From NCBI RefSeq assembly GCF_000430545.1, contig NZ_AUMF01000010.1:124001-188000 (forward strand): a stretch of DNA of 64,000 nt. The letters run 5' to 3'. Of this stretch, positions 44,485 through 53,269 are shown in pieces. The stretch's first letter is position 1. The number at the start of each line of letters is the position of its first letter. The notes below the pieces were generated by a model. It was not told the origin of the DNA. It saw nothing but the letters and a program-made list of their open reading frames with translations, and made no database searches. Made by a program: the position numbers and the translations under genes. This DNA comes from Tenacibaculum ovolyticum DSM 18103 (GTDB lineage: Bacteria; Bacteroidota; Bacteroidia; Flavobacteriales; Flavobacteriaceae).

Positions 44485-46554
44485 TTATGATAATTTTTTA
44501 TCAGATAATCCTAAGCCTTTTGCAAGGTTAAATAGGTTGCCGAATAGATTTTGTTCGTCTGTATCGGCTGACTTATTTTTTAAATCCATTAATAAATTAG
44601 CGATCGTTAGATTTTTAATGTCTTCAGATGAAATACCGTATTTGGTAGCAAAACCTTTTACTTTTTCTAATAAATTACCTTTTACATCGTCACTTCCTAA
44701 AATAGCATCTTTTACATCTTGAATGTTATCACTGTGTTTTACTAATCTGTCAATTCCTTTAGATTTAGTAATTTGACCAATAATTTGATCGAAGAACATA
44801 GTTTCACCTCCAACAATATCAATATTAGCAGCTCTTAATGCATCTCCAATTACTTGTGCTTGCGCATCTGCAATATCTTTCTGAACATTTATTTCAGCAA
44901 TATCTACTTGTAATTCTTTATCTAAGCGTAATTTAAACTCTTCGTGTTCTTTACCAACACCGTCAAGTTTTTTCATTGCTTCAGCCTTCTCTTCAATACC
45001 AGCAGCATCAGCAATTGCTTTTTCTTTAATAACTTCAGCTTCAGCTAAACCTTCTTTTTTAATTGCTTCAGCTTTTGCTTCAATACCAGCGGCTTCGGCT
45101 TTTGCTTTTTTCTCAATAATTATAGCGTCAACTATACCTTGTCTTTCATGAGCATCTGCTTTAGCATGTAGTACTTGTGCTTCAGATATACCAATTGTAG
45201 CTTCTTCTTTTGCTGTTGCTTCTGCTAATGTTTTACGGGCATCTGCTTCTTTAATACTAGCTTCTTTTTGTGCCTGTGCTTCAATGTTAATTTCCTCAGC
45301 TTTTTGTTTAGCAGCTTCTTTTTGTGCTTCAGCAGCTTTAATTGTTTTAATTAAAGATTCTTCAGCTTGCCCTTCAGCGACTGTTATTTTTACTTGTTTG
45401 TCTCGATCGGCAGTTTTAAAAGCTTGAATATCTTTCATGTTTTCTTGCTCTTCTACAACCCCCTTTTCTAACATTACACGATCTCTAATTACATCTTGAA
45501 TGTTTTTCTTTTCTACTTCAACTACTTTTTCTTTTTCTATTTGAGCTAAGGTTACAATTCTTTCACGTTCAGTTGCTTCTAGCATACGGTCTTTTTCTAC
45601 ACGCTCTATTTCAACAGCTTCAGTTCTTTCTTTGTTTTTGGCAGCAACAATAATTTGACGTGCCATGTTTTCTTCAGCAACCTGTACTTTTTCTTCAGTA
45701 ATAATTCGAGCAGATTCAGATTTTAAACGTTCTTCTTCACTAACCTTTAAAGTTTCAGCTTCTTCACGAGCTTTAATGTTTGCAATTTCACGTTTTTGTT
45801 GTTCTTCTTTTTCAGCCAATTGCTTGTCTAATTCTAAGATAGCTTCACGTGCTTCAACATCTTGTTTACGAATTACTTTTTGCTCATCACGCATAATTAA
45901 GTTAGACTTAATGTTTTGCGCAGCGGTTAATTCAGTAATTTTTTTAATACCTTCAGCATCTAAAATATTATCAGCTTTTAAGAAAGAAACCGGAGTTTGT
46001 TCTAAATAGTCAATAGCACAATCTTCTAGCGTATATCCATTTAAATCGGTACCAATAATATCTACAATCTCATCTCTAAACTCACGACGAGCTTCGTATA
46101 GTTCGATAAATTGAAATTTCTTACCAACAGTTTTTAAAGCTTCAGAAAATTTAGCTTCAAATAACTCTTCTAAAGTAGTGTGGTGTGATGCTCTTTCGCA
46201 ACCAATAGTTTGTGCTACTTTTTTAATAAATTCTACTTCATTATTTACGCGAACAAAAAAAGCAACTTTAATATCTGCTCGCATATTGTCTTTACAAAGA
46301 AGACCATCATTTCCTAAACGTTCAATTTGAATTTTCTTTACAGAAATATCCATAATCTCAACACGGTGAAAAACAGGAACAACATACATTCCTCTATCGG
46401 TAGCAACTTTTGTACCTTTAAAACCTGTACGTACCAAGGCTTGCCCTTGTGGTACTTTTTTGTAAAACATTGCAACAATGGCAAAGTATAAAACGACTAA
46501 GAATAATAATAGTCCAATTCCCATTCCAACAATTTGTAGTAAGTTATCCATCAT
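44485..46554 (-). CDS. Flotillin-family (YqiK-like) membrane protein
   Basis: A 689-residue flotillin. It has an N-terminal membrane segment (GMGIGLLLFLVVLYFAIVAM), a band-7/SPFH domain (about 40-230: GQALVRTGFKGTKVATDRG, LLCKDNMRADIKVAFFVRV) and a very long Glu/Ala-rich coiled coil (about 230-560) with repeated EAEA/AKAEA motifs, then a C-terminal tail. It organises membrane microdomains. With the YqiJ-like partner directly upstream it reproduces the E. coli yqiJ-yqiK pair. Confidence 0.93.
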   Translation of the reverse strand: MMDNLLQIVGMGIGLLLFLVVLYFAIVAMFYKKVPQGQALVRTGFKGTKVATDRGMYVVPVFHRVEIMDISVKKIQIERLGNDGLLCKDNMRADIKVAFFVRVNNEVEFIKKVAQTIGCERASHHTTLEELFEAKFSEALKTVGKKFQFIELYEARREFRDEIVDIIGTDLNGYTLEDCAIDYLEQTPVSFLKADNILDAEGIKKITELTAAQNIKSNLIMRDEQKVIRKQDVEAREAILELDKQLAEKEEQQKREIANIKAREEAETLKVSEEERLKSESARIITEEKVQVAEENMARQIIVAAKNKERTEAVEIERVEKDRMLEATERERIVTLAQIEKEKVVEVEKKNIQDVIRDRVMLEKGVVEEQENMKDIQAFKTADRDKQVKITVAEGQAEESLIKTIKAAEAQKEAAKQKAEEINIEAQAQKEASIKEADARKTLAEATAKEEATIGISEAQVLHAKADAHERQGIVDAIIIEKKAKAEAAGIEAKAEAIKKEGLAEAEVIKEKAIADAAGIEEKAEAMKKLDGVGKEHEEFKLRLDKELQVDIAEINVQKDIADAQAQVIGDALRAANIDIVGGETMFFDQIIGQITKSKGIDRLVKHSDNIQDVKDAILGSDDVKGNLLEKVKGFATKYGISSEDIKNLTIANLLMDLKNKSADTDEQNLFGNLFNLAKGLGLSDKKLS

Positions 46555-46572
46555 AGTAATTAATTAGTTTTT

Positions 46573-47295
46573 TTAGTTATTGTATTTTTGTACGTAATAA
46601 AATGTTTTATCTTGACTTTGTTTGATAATTAAAATAGATTCTCTAAATTTTATAGATTCTCCATTTAAGGATTTAATATTTATTGAGAGGTGATTTCCGT
46701 CAGCAGAAACTTCAGCAGAACCTAGTTTTTTATCTGAAATATTAGATAAGCAAGTACCGGTTCTTCCAATTATATCAGTTGGTTTATCTCCATCTTGATT
46801 TAAGTTTTTAAAGAAGCTTTTAAAGGGTGTTGTAAATATTTTGGTGATAATTAATGAAGGAAAGAAGCCTGCTAACATTAAAACAAAACCAAAGCTGTTA
46901 TTAAAGCTATGTGTTATTACTGTACTGGCAGCGGTGCAAATCCACCAAATAAAAATCCAGCAAGTAAACGTAAACATAAATGGCAATCCAACAAAGTTGA
47001 AATATATTAATACTATTTGCCACCATTTTAAAGGTTTTCTTCTTTTACCAAGAACATCTTCTTTATTAACTTCTGCATTGGCTATATCGTGAAAATCAAC
47101 ATTTCCTCCTTCAATACCTGTATCAATATCGATATCTGCATCAATATCAATGTCTACATCGATATCAACGTCAATATCTAAGTCAAAATCAATTCCTGAA
47201 ACCATAGTAACTATCCAGTAAAGAAGTAATATGATTACTAATATGGTTAGTGTACTATTTACACTCGAAAATATTATGTCTGTAATAGAATTCAA
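46573..47295 (-). CDS. YqiJ-like OB-fold membrane protein with Asp-rich tract
   Basis: A 240-residue protein. It has an N-terminal helix (STLTILVIILLLYWIVTMV), a striking Asp/Ile/Val tract of alternating acidic residues at about residues 36-60 (DIDVDIDVDIDIDADID), two to three further membrane helices and a C-terminal OB-like beta domain (DIIGRTGTCLSNISDKKLGS), the NfeD/YqiJ layout. Such proteins partner with flotillins. It lies 18 bp upstream of the flotillin gene and 2 bp after the PspA gene. Confidence 0.85.
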   Translation of the reverse strand: MNSITDIIFSSVNSTLTILVIILLLYWIVTMVSGIDFDLDIDVDIDVDIDIDADIDIDTGIEGGNVDFHDIANAEVNKEDVLGKRRKPLKWWQIVLIYFNFVGLPFMFTFTCWIFIWWICTAASTVITHSFNNSFGFVLMLAGFFPSLIITKIFTTPFKSFFKNLNQDGDKPTDIIGRTGTCLSNISDKKLGSAEVSADGNHLSINIKSLNGESIKFRESILIIKQSQDKTFYYVQKYNN

Positions 47296-47297
47296 TA

Positions 47298-48011
47298 TTA
47301 TGCGTCTTTATTATTTAAACCTAATTGTTCTTTTAATTTAGCTAAATCATTATCAGCATTGTTTTCAGTAAAATCAATGGCGTCATTTAATTCGTCGTCG
47401 ATAGACTTAGAAGATTTTGCAATGTCTCCGTAAGCCTCAGCTAATGCTTCTTCTTGGTTTACTTTGTCTTTCATTCTTTCTAACATAGCTACTGTACTCG
47501 AATTATCTATTTCAGCCATTTGCTTATTTAAGTTTTTGGTTGCTTTCGATACTTTTACACGAGCTTTTAATGTTTTTAATTCATTCTCCCATTTATTAAT
47601 GTTGTTTTTAATTTCATCAACATTATGCTCTAATTGAGAAACAGAGGTGTTCAGTTTTTCGGCTTCTAATTGCGAATTACTTACTTGTTTACTAGCTTCT
47701 TCTTTTTTAATAAGTGCTTCTTTAGCTAAACGATCGGCTTCGTTAGTATCTAAGCTACCTGTTTTGGCTTTTTGTAATATTAAGATTGCTTTTTGTTGAT
47801 AATCTTCAGCTTTAGAGGTTAGTTCATCTAAATCATTTTTTGCTCTAATTGCTAAGGCCTTTATTTGCGCTAAAGACTCTAAACCTTCTTTTAAATCATC
47901 ACGTAAATCTCTTATTCCTTGTTCTGTCATTTTAATAGGATCTTCCATATTATCAATAGCAGAATTAGTTTCAGATTGTCCTATTTTAAATAGTCTTTTA
48001 AATATGTTCAT
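47298..48011 (-). CDS. pspA: PspA/IM30-family protein
   Basis: A 237-residue, almost fully coiled-coil protein of the phage-shock A/IM30/Vipp1 family. The N-terminus NIFKRLFKIGQSETNSAIDN starts with the amphipathic helix used for membrane binding, then MEDPIKMTEQGIRDLRDDLKE, the family signature. It forms ESCRT-III-like membrane scaffolds under envelope stress. It is in one run with the YbjN-like gene (4 bp) and the YqiJ-like gene (2 bp). Confidence 0.93.
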   Translation of the reverse strand: MNIFKRLFKIGQSETNSAIDNMEDPIKMTEQGIRDLRDDLKEGLESLAQIKALAIRAKNDLDELTSKAEDYQQKAILILQKAKTGSLDTNEADRLAKEALIKKEEASKQVSNSQLEAEKLNTSVSQLEHNVDEIKNNINKWENELKTLKARVKVSKATKNLNKQMAEIDNSSTVAMLERMKDKVNQEEALAEAYGDIAKSSKSIDDELNDAIDFTENNADNDLAKLKEQLGLNNKDA

Positions 48012-48015
48012 ATTT

Positions 48016-48411
48016 TTAATATTTTGAAAATGTTATTATCTGTTCAGAATATTCACTCAACAATAAACTTAATGAGTTTAAACTAGCTTCTAGTTCGTTT
48101 AAATCTAAGTTTTCTAGTTGTAAAGTGTCTCTGAAAATTACTCGTTCGCCCGATTCGTCTAAAACAAAGGCGCCGTGAATAATATCTCTATTTTTTTTAA
48201 GTAAACTTTTAAATACTTCTTCGCTAGGTTGGTTTACTTTAAAAATAAATTGTTCTAAAATAATTATTGGGTTTGCTACGCCAATAATTAAGTTTTTAAT
48301 TCCGAAATTTTCTTTTTCTATAACTAAAATTCCATCTTGTTCACTTTCTTTAGTGATGTTGAATTTTAACTGAAGTAAAAAATCTTTAGTTTTTGTGAAA
48401 TGTGGGTTCAT
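48016..48411 (-). CDS. YbjN/Tir-chaperone-like small protein
   Basis: A 131-residue protein from ATG 48411 (an upstream TTG would add two residues). The fold-like pattern LLQLKFNITKESEQDGILVI... and ending LDLNELEASLNSLSLLLSEYSEQI resembles the YbjN/Tir-chaperone fold often found beside PspA. It is the first gene of the PspA-YqiJ-flotillin run and faces the XRE regulator across a possible operator. Confidence 0.7.
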   Translation of the reverse strand: MNPHFTKTKDFLLQLKFNITKESEQDGILVIEKENFGIKNLIIGVANPIIILEQFIFKVNQPSEEVFKSLLKKNRDIIHGAFVLDESGERVIFRDTLQLENLDLNELEASLNSLSLLLSEYSEQIITFSKY

Positions 48412-48561
48412 TAGCAATTAATTAAGTAGTTAATATGTTCTTCTTTTAGCGATGCTAATATTACGAAAAAGTTTTGAAAACTACGCTTGTAATGTAAAGT
48501 GTAAATAGGATCATAGGTGTTTTTTTTGGTTAGTTATTAATTTTTTTCAATTTCATCTAAA

Positions 48562-48596
48562 AATATTAGCAACAGATGAATTTATTTGCTAATATT
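48562..48596. promoter_or_regulatory. Inverted-repeat operator candidate
   Basis: AATATTAGCAA (48562-48572) and TTGCTAATATT (48586-48596) are perfect 11-bp arms with a 13-bp spacer. A further half site GCTAATATTACG lies at 48454-48465, next to the YbjN-like gene start. This is a natural binding site for the adjacent XRE-type regulator and would control both divergent transcripts. Confidence 0.55.
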
Positions 48597-48648
48597 GTTA
48601 GTGTAAATATACGAATAAATTTATTGTTTGCAAATAAAATTAGCAATT

Positions 48649-49404
48649 ATGTCTTTTTTTGGGAAAAATATAAAAAAAATTAGAGGAGTTAAGGGGTTGA
48701 GTCAGCAAGCTTTTGCTGAGGTTTTTGACTTGAAGAGGGCTACTTTAGGAGCTTATGAAGAGGGTAGAAGTGAGCCTAAGATAGATACTATTATTAAGAT
48801 TGCTAATTATTTTAGCATTTCTATCGGTAGTATGTTAACTTCTGAATTAACTGTAAATGAGCTTTTGCGTTTTAAAGGAGATTTAACAGTTGCTGATGAG
48901 GTTGTAAAAAAAGAAGAGTTTACTGCAGTTCCTTGTGTTACTGAAAAAAATATAAAAGAATATATTCAGTTTTATGATAAGAAAAATTTTGTAAATGATA
49001 TGCCTGTGTTGCAGTTGCCAATAAATAAAGACAAGGTGTTTAGAGGTTATACTGTTTCTAGTTTAGAAATGACAAACCATGATAAGGGTTTGTACCCAAA
49101 AGATATTGTTGTTGGAGAGTTTGTACCTAAAGAGGTAATAAAAAAACTAAACAACGGAATTGTTGTGTTGGTTTTGGTTGAAGATGCGTTAATTCTTAGG
49201 CGCTTATATGTTACTAAAAAAGAGGTTGTTTTAAGAGCTGATCATAAGAATATAGAAGATAAAAAGTATGAATTAAAAGATGTTAAAGAGTTGTGGAGAA
49301 TACGATATGTGTTTTTTAAACGATTACCAGAGTTTAATGATTTATTAGAGGAAAAAATGTTGTTTTTAGAACAAGAATTCACAAAACTTAAAAATAGATT
49401 ATAA
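48649..49404 (+). CDS. XRE-type regulator with catalytically dead S24-like domain
   Basis: A 251-residue protein from ATG 48649 (a TTG 7 codons upstream is an unlikely start). It has an N-terminal HTH (KIRGVKGLSQQAFAEVFDLK, TLGAYEEGRSEPKID) and a C-terminal LexA/CI-like S24 fold. The Ser that should be in a (G)xSM motif is absent (YTVSSLEMTNHDKGLYPKD has Glu there), and the Lys of the dyad appears as Arg in LILRRLY. So it should dimerise or bind a ligand but not self-cleave. It is divergent from the PspA run. Confidence 0.82.
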   Translation: MSFFGKNIKKIRGVKGLSQQAFAEVFDLKRATLGAYEEGRSEPKIDTIIKIANYFSISIGSMLTSELTVNELLRFKGDLTVADEVVKKEEFTAVPCVTEKNIKEYIQFYDKKNFVNDMPVLQLPINKDKVFRGYTVSSLEMTNHDKGLYPKDIVVGEFVPKEVIKKLNNGIVVLVLVEDALILRRLYVTKKEVVLRADHKNIEDKKYELKDVKELWRIRYVFFKRLPEFNDLLEEKMLFLEQEFTKLKNRL

Positions 49405-49935
49405 TTGAAAACTTATCATAAATTTAATTTTTTTAAGCATACTTATTGTGAGTTTGAATCGCTGCCTATAGATTTTTTTGAAGGTAAATCGGCGCATTAC
49501 CAAAGTAAATCAGGAAGTTTATATTTTTACACAGAAAAAGGGGTGTATCGGTATTCAAATCATTGGGGACGAGTTGCTAATTGTCGCTGGAAAATTAAAG
49601 GTATAGAGGTGTATCAAAGTCAAAACTATTATGTAGGCTTTGCTAATTGGGATACTTTTTATCAGCTGAATGATACTGATAAGGTGTTTTATGTAGTCGT
49701 AGATTTTTTAGCTAAACAAGCAAAAATTAAACGTTTAAAAGCTGAAAAGACAAGCGATTTGTTTTTAATGACATCAGAGTTTGCACACCAACGTTTAAAG
49801 CAAATTCAAACATTGTTTAAAGAGTATAAATGGGCAAGGTATTTTGATGAAGATATTGAGGTGTTAAGAAAAGAGTTGATTACTAGTTTAATAACAACCA
49901 ATAAATCAATGCAACAGTTAAAAAGGGAATTATAA
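49405..49935 (+). CDS. Hypothetical protein downstream of the XRE regulator
   Basis: A 176-residue protein, not recognised. Its TTG start abuts the regulator's TAA, so the two are coupled. The first 110 residues are rich in aromatics (RYSNHWGRVANCRWKIKG, NYYVGFANWDTFYQL) and the last 60 are helical and basic. No catalytic motif is seen. Its 3' end overlaps by 6 bp the convergent gene. Confidence 0.7.
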   Translation: MKTYHKFNFFKHTYCEFESLPIDFFEGKSAHYQSKSGSLYFYTEKGVYRYSNHWGRVANCRWKIKGIEVYQSQNYYVGFANWDTFYQLNDTDKVFYVVVDFLAKQAKIKRLKAEKTSDLFLMTSEFAHQRLKQIQTLFKEYKWARYFDEDIEVLRKELITSLITTNKSMQQLKREL

Positions 49936-50361
49936 ATTATAAACTTTATTAATTCCTAAACTAAAACCAAAACGAATTTCATTTTCACTACCTAATCTAT
50001 GAATAGCAATTTTTCCTAAAGGAATTTTGCTAAATTCACTATTGGTAATTTCTTCTTCGTTTAATAACAATTTACCTTTAAATTGTTTCTTGGTGTTGTA
50101 TTCGCTTTTATCTTTTTTGTTTTGATATACGTTTAAAGATAATATCTTGTCTTTGTCTGTGTAACCACAAAATACACCATAGTTATCCCAAATCATATAA
50201 TGATTTGTTTTTTGAAGTTCTCTATCTGGATTACCTAAAATACTAATTAAGCTATTGTAATTTGTAGGAAAAGTAATTGGTTTCTCGTTAATAACAACAA
50301 GGTCGGTGTCGCATTTAATAATTAAATCGATTACTTTCTTTTTTCTGAAAAATTTAAACAT
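49930..50361 (-). CDS. Hypothetical protein
   Basis: A 143-residue soluble protein starting FKFFRKKKVIDLIIKCDTD, with the sequence LISILGNPDRELQKTNHYMIW in the first half and KIAIHRLGSENEIRFGF near the end. I cannot place it in a family with certainty; similar short proteins are often listed as DUFs in Bacteroidota. It is convergent with the previous gene. Confidence 0.6.
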   Translation of the reverse strand: MFKFFRKKKVIDLIIKCDTDLVVINEKPITFPTNYNSLISILGNPDRELQKTNHYMIWDNYGVFCGYTDKDKILSLNVYQNKKDKSEYNTKKQFKGKLLLNEEEITNSEFSKIPLGKIAIHRLGSENEIRFGFSLGINKVYNL

Positions 50362-50471
50362 AGCAGTGCGTTTTTGGGTAGCTAAATAACTTTGTTAAGT
50401 TATTGGCAAATTTAAAGAATAAAATTCAACTTTTAATTAAATTTGCTATTCTGTAACAAAATCATTTAAAT

Positions 50472-51767
50472 ATGAATATACCTCAAACAAGTTTTCCGCG
50501 AATAGTAATTATTGGAGGAGGGTTTGCTGGACTAGCGGCAGCAAGAGGATTAGAAGAACAAGAGCTTCAAGTTGTATTAATAGATAAACATAATTATCAT
50601 ACATTTCAACCTTTATTATATCAGGTAGCAACAGGTGGTTTAGAGCCAGATAGTATTGCTTTTCCATTACGTAAGCGTTTTAACGATGTTGAGAATTTTT
50701 ATTTTCGCTTGGCTGAGGTTGTTAATGTGGATGAACAAAGTAATACGATTAAAACAACTATTGGTGATTTAGAGTATGATGAATTAATTATTGCTACAGG
50801 ATCAACCACTAATTTTTTCGGAAACACTAATATTGAAAAATATGCAATGGAAATGAAATCGGTTCCGCAGGCATTAAATATTAGAAGTTTAGTTTTAGAA
50901 AACTTTGAAGAAGCGTTACTCGAAACGGATTTAGATAAGCGTAGGGCTTTAATGAATTTTGTAATTGTTGGGGGAGGTCCTACAGGGGTTGAATTAGCAG
51001 GTGCTTTGGCAGAGATGAAAAAAGGGATTTTACCAAAGGATTACCCTGATTTAGATATTCGTCAGATGAAAATAAATCTTATTCAGAGTTCAGGAGAGTT
51101 ACTGAAAGGGATGAGTAGTAAAGCATCAGAAAAAGCTGAAGACTTTTTAATAAAACTAGGTGTTGATGTTTGGAAAGATCTTCGAGTTTTAGATTATGAT
51201 GGAACAACGGTAACAACAAACGGTCATGATCATTTTAATGCTGAAACAGTTATTTGGGCTGCTGGTGTAAAAGGGAAAGTTATTGATGGTTTACAGCAAC
51301 AGTGTTTGGTTGAAAGAGCAAACCGATTTAAGGTTGATGAATATAATAAGGTAATAGGCTATGATAATGTGTATGCTGTTGGTGATGTAGCTTGTATGCA
51401 AACTAAAGAATATGAATACGGGCATCCTATGATGGCACAACCTGCAATTCAGCAAGGAAGTTTGTTAGCAAAAAACATTTTAGCAAAATTTAAAGGTAAA
51501 AAACAAAAGGTTTTTAAGTACAACGATAAAGGTTCTATGGCTACTATTGGGCGAAATAAAGCTGTGGTAGATTTACCTAAATGGAGGTTTCAAGGTGTTT
51601 TTGCTTGGTTTGTTTGGATGTTTGTACACTTATTTTCATTAATAGGTTTTAGAAATAAGGTAATTGTGTTTATGAATTGGATGTACAATTATATTCGTTT
51701 TGACAGAGAAACAAGGTTGATCATTCGTCCTTATAAAAACAAAAATAAATACAGTTTTAAAGCGTAA
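50472..51767 (+). CDS. Type II NADH dehydrogenase (NDH-2) / FAD-dependent oxidoreductase
   Basis: A 431-residue protein. FAD motif RIVIIGGGFAGLAAARGLEE at the N-terminus, DKHNYHTFQPLLYQVATGGL, a second dinucleotide motif FVIVGGGPTGVELAGALAEM (NADH), and NVYAVGDVACMQ near the C-terminal FAD contact. The last 60 residues have a hydrophobic membrane-attaching region. It passes electrons from NADH to menaquinone without proton pumping. A zinc-ribbon membrane gene begins 3 bp after it. Confidence 0.94.
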   Translation: MNIPQTSFPRIVIIGGGFAGLAAARGLEEQELQVVLIDKHNYHTFQPLLYQVATGGLEPDSIAFPLRKRFNDVENFYFRLAEVVNVDEQSNTIKTTIGDLEYDELIIATGSTTNFFGNTNIEKYAMEMKSVPQALNIRSLVLENFEEALLETDLDKRRALMNFVIVGGGPTGVELAGALAEMKKGILPKDYPDLDIRQMKINLIQSSGELLKGMSSKASEKAEDFLIKLGVDVWKDLRVLDYDGTTVTTNGHDHFNAETVIWAAGVKGKVIDGLQQQCLVERANRFKVDEYNKVIGYDNVYAVGDVACMQTKEYEYGHPMMAQPAIQQGSLLAKNILAKFKGKKQKVFKYNDKGSMATIGRNKAVVDLPKWRFQGVFAWFVWMFVHLFSLIGFRNKVIVFMNWMYNYIRFDRETRLIIRPYKNKNKYSFKA

Positions 51768-51770
51768 GAG

Positions 51771-52079
51771 ATGAGTGTTACAAGAAATATTAAATGCCTA
51801 GAATGTGGATTGTTTAATACCAATAAAGAGTATTGTGAAAATTGTAATACGTTAATTTCTCATGAAAAAAAACGAGCTTTAAAGCAGGAGGCTTTTAAGA
51901 AGTCTGAAGTAAAAAAAGCAAAACATAAAATAGATAACCCAAACTTAACAGAGCGTTTAAAAAAACATCCTTTTTTTCTTTATAGAGTTGTAGGGTGGGT
52001 TTTATACTCAGCCTTTTTGCTAGTTAGTTTAATAGGAGGTGCTTTGGCTTGGTTTATAACAATGGTAGCAGCAGGGTAA
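51771..52079 (+). CDS. Small zinc-ribbon membrane protein
   Basis: A 102-residue protein with an N-terminal zinc ribbon (IKCLECGLFNTNKEYCENCN, two CxxC pairs) and one or two C-terminal membrane segments (VVGWVLYSAFLLVSLIGGALAWFI). No family name. It sits in a tight run with NDH-2 upstream and a membrane protein downstream (1 bp). Confidence 0.75.
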   Translation: MSVTRNIKCLECGLFNTNKEYCENCNTLISHEKKRALKQEAFKKSEVKKAKHKIDNPNLTERLKKHPFFLYRVVGWVLYSAFLLVSLIGGALAWFITMVAAG

Positions 52080-52080
52080 A

Positions 52081-52440
52081 ATGAGAGGAGTGTTGCCTGT
52101 TTACTTTATACTATCATTAATAACAGGAACAAGTGTTTATATTGCTCAGAAACTTAATGTTAAACTCCCAGGTATTGTTCAGTTTTACCTAAATGATTTT
52201 TTAATTATCCCTATACTATTAACAGTTAGTTTAGTTGTTTTAAGGTGGAGTAAGGGGAGTAAAGGCTATGAAATTCCTATTTGGGTTATTTTATACATAT
52301 GTAGCATGTATGCTTTGTTATATGAATATATTTTGCCTAAAGTTAATATTCGATATACTGCAGATGTAATAGATGTAGTTTTATATTTTGTTAGCGGTTT
52401 TGTTTTTTTTATACTTCAAAAAAACAACAAAAGTTTATGA
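52081..52440 (+). CDS. Integral membrane protein, unknown function
   Basis: A 119-residue protein with four hydrophobic segments (VLPVYFILSLITGTSVYIA, FLIIPILLTVSLVVLRW, IWVILYICSMYALLYEYIL, VVLYFVSGFVFFILQ). It has magnetosome-like or VanZ-like short-protein character but no motif that I can fix. It overlaps the next gene by 4 bp (ATGA). Confidence 0.65.
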   Translation: MRGVLPVYFILSLITGTSVYIAQKLNVKLPGIVQFYLNDFLIIPILLTVSLVVLRWSKGSKGYEIPIWVILYICSMYALLYEYILPKVNIRYTADVIDVVLYFVSGFVFFILQKNNKSL

Positions 52441-52958
52441 AACCTAGATTGTTAATTTTATCAGATTTGTGGGGAAGTGAGAATATTGAATGGCTTTCTT
52501 TATATATAAAAAAGTTATCGGTAAAATATGAAGTAAAGTTTTATGATAGTTGTTTATTGGCAGGCATAGTAAACGTAAATCTATCAGAAGAAGAAAGGCA
52601 TTTGCATTTTGTTGAAAAAGGAATTAATGAAGCTGTAACTAATTTATTAGAATTAGAAAAAACAGCAGTTACAATACTTGCTTTTAGTGTTGGTGGAGTA
52701 ATAGGGTGGAAGGCAGCCTTAAAAGGAATTAACGTTACTCATTTTATAGCAGTTTCATCTACAAGATTACGATACGAGGTAGCGCAACCTTTTTGTGATA
52801 TTATGTTGTATTATGGCGAATTAGATGATTTTAAGCCCCAAAAAGCATGGTTTGATAGTTTTAAGGATCTTGATTATCAATTAATTTTAAATAAAAATCA
52901 TACCATGTATAAGGAAGTAGCGATAATTAATAAGGTATGTTTAAAATTGGTGAATTAA
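52437..52958 (+). CDS. Alpha/beta hydrolase-fold protein
   Basis: A 173-residue, compact alpha/beta hydrolase-like protein. The nucleophile-elbow position is VTILAFSVGGVIGWKAAL (x-S-x-G-G), an Asp could be in YYGELDDFKPQ, and a His in NKNHTMYKE. It lacks a lid. The substrate is unknown. It is the last gene of the NDH-2 run by position. Confidence 0.65.
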   Translation: MKPRLLILSDLWGSENIEWLSLYIKKLSVKYEVKFYDSCLLAGIVNVNLSEEERHLHFVEKGINEAVTNLLELEKTAVTILAFSVGGVIGWKAALKGINVTHFIAVSSTRLRYEVAQPFCDIMLYYGELDDFKPQKAWFDSFKDLDYQLILNKNHTMYKEVAIINKVCLKLVN

Positions 52959-53241
52959 CCTGTGGTTTTTTCTTTTCAACTTAAGAAATGTTATGTTAGA
53001 TGGATGTTATTCGTTTAAGATACGGTTATTTTATACAAGATAATGGAATTAAATAGGGTGATGATATATAGTTTAAAGGGTATTATGATTTTTTTGAAAT
53101 CCTTTACTCTGTTAAAATATAGTGTTTATAGTATGTTGTAAATTGTGCTTTAATTAAAATTAAAACGATTAGATATGTGTCCTCTTAAATTATTTACGAA
53201 GATTAAAGATTTATGTATATTTGAGTAGCTATATAGTAAAA
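52959..53241. other. Intergenic stretch without gene
   Basis: About 280 bp of AT-rich DNA with no ORF or repeat that I recognise. It precedes the palindrome at 53242 and the cassette-like region. Confidence 0.4.
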
Positions 53242-53263
53242 ATAAACACACTAGTGTGTTTAT
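53242..53263. terminator. Perfect 22-nt palindrome before the cassette-like unit
   Basis: ATAAACACACT-AGTGTGTTTAT is fully self-complementary. The next 6 nt lead to GTTGTTGTGAGG, the start of the cassette boundary. It may be a terminator stem with a minimal loop, or a target for insertion. Confidence 0.6.
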
Positions 53264-53269
53264 CCAGTT

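Noticed and set aside
44432..44722. Plus-strand open frame across the flotillin 3' end
   Set aside because: It is antisense to the flotillin gene and includes the terminator hairpin.
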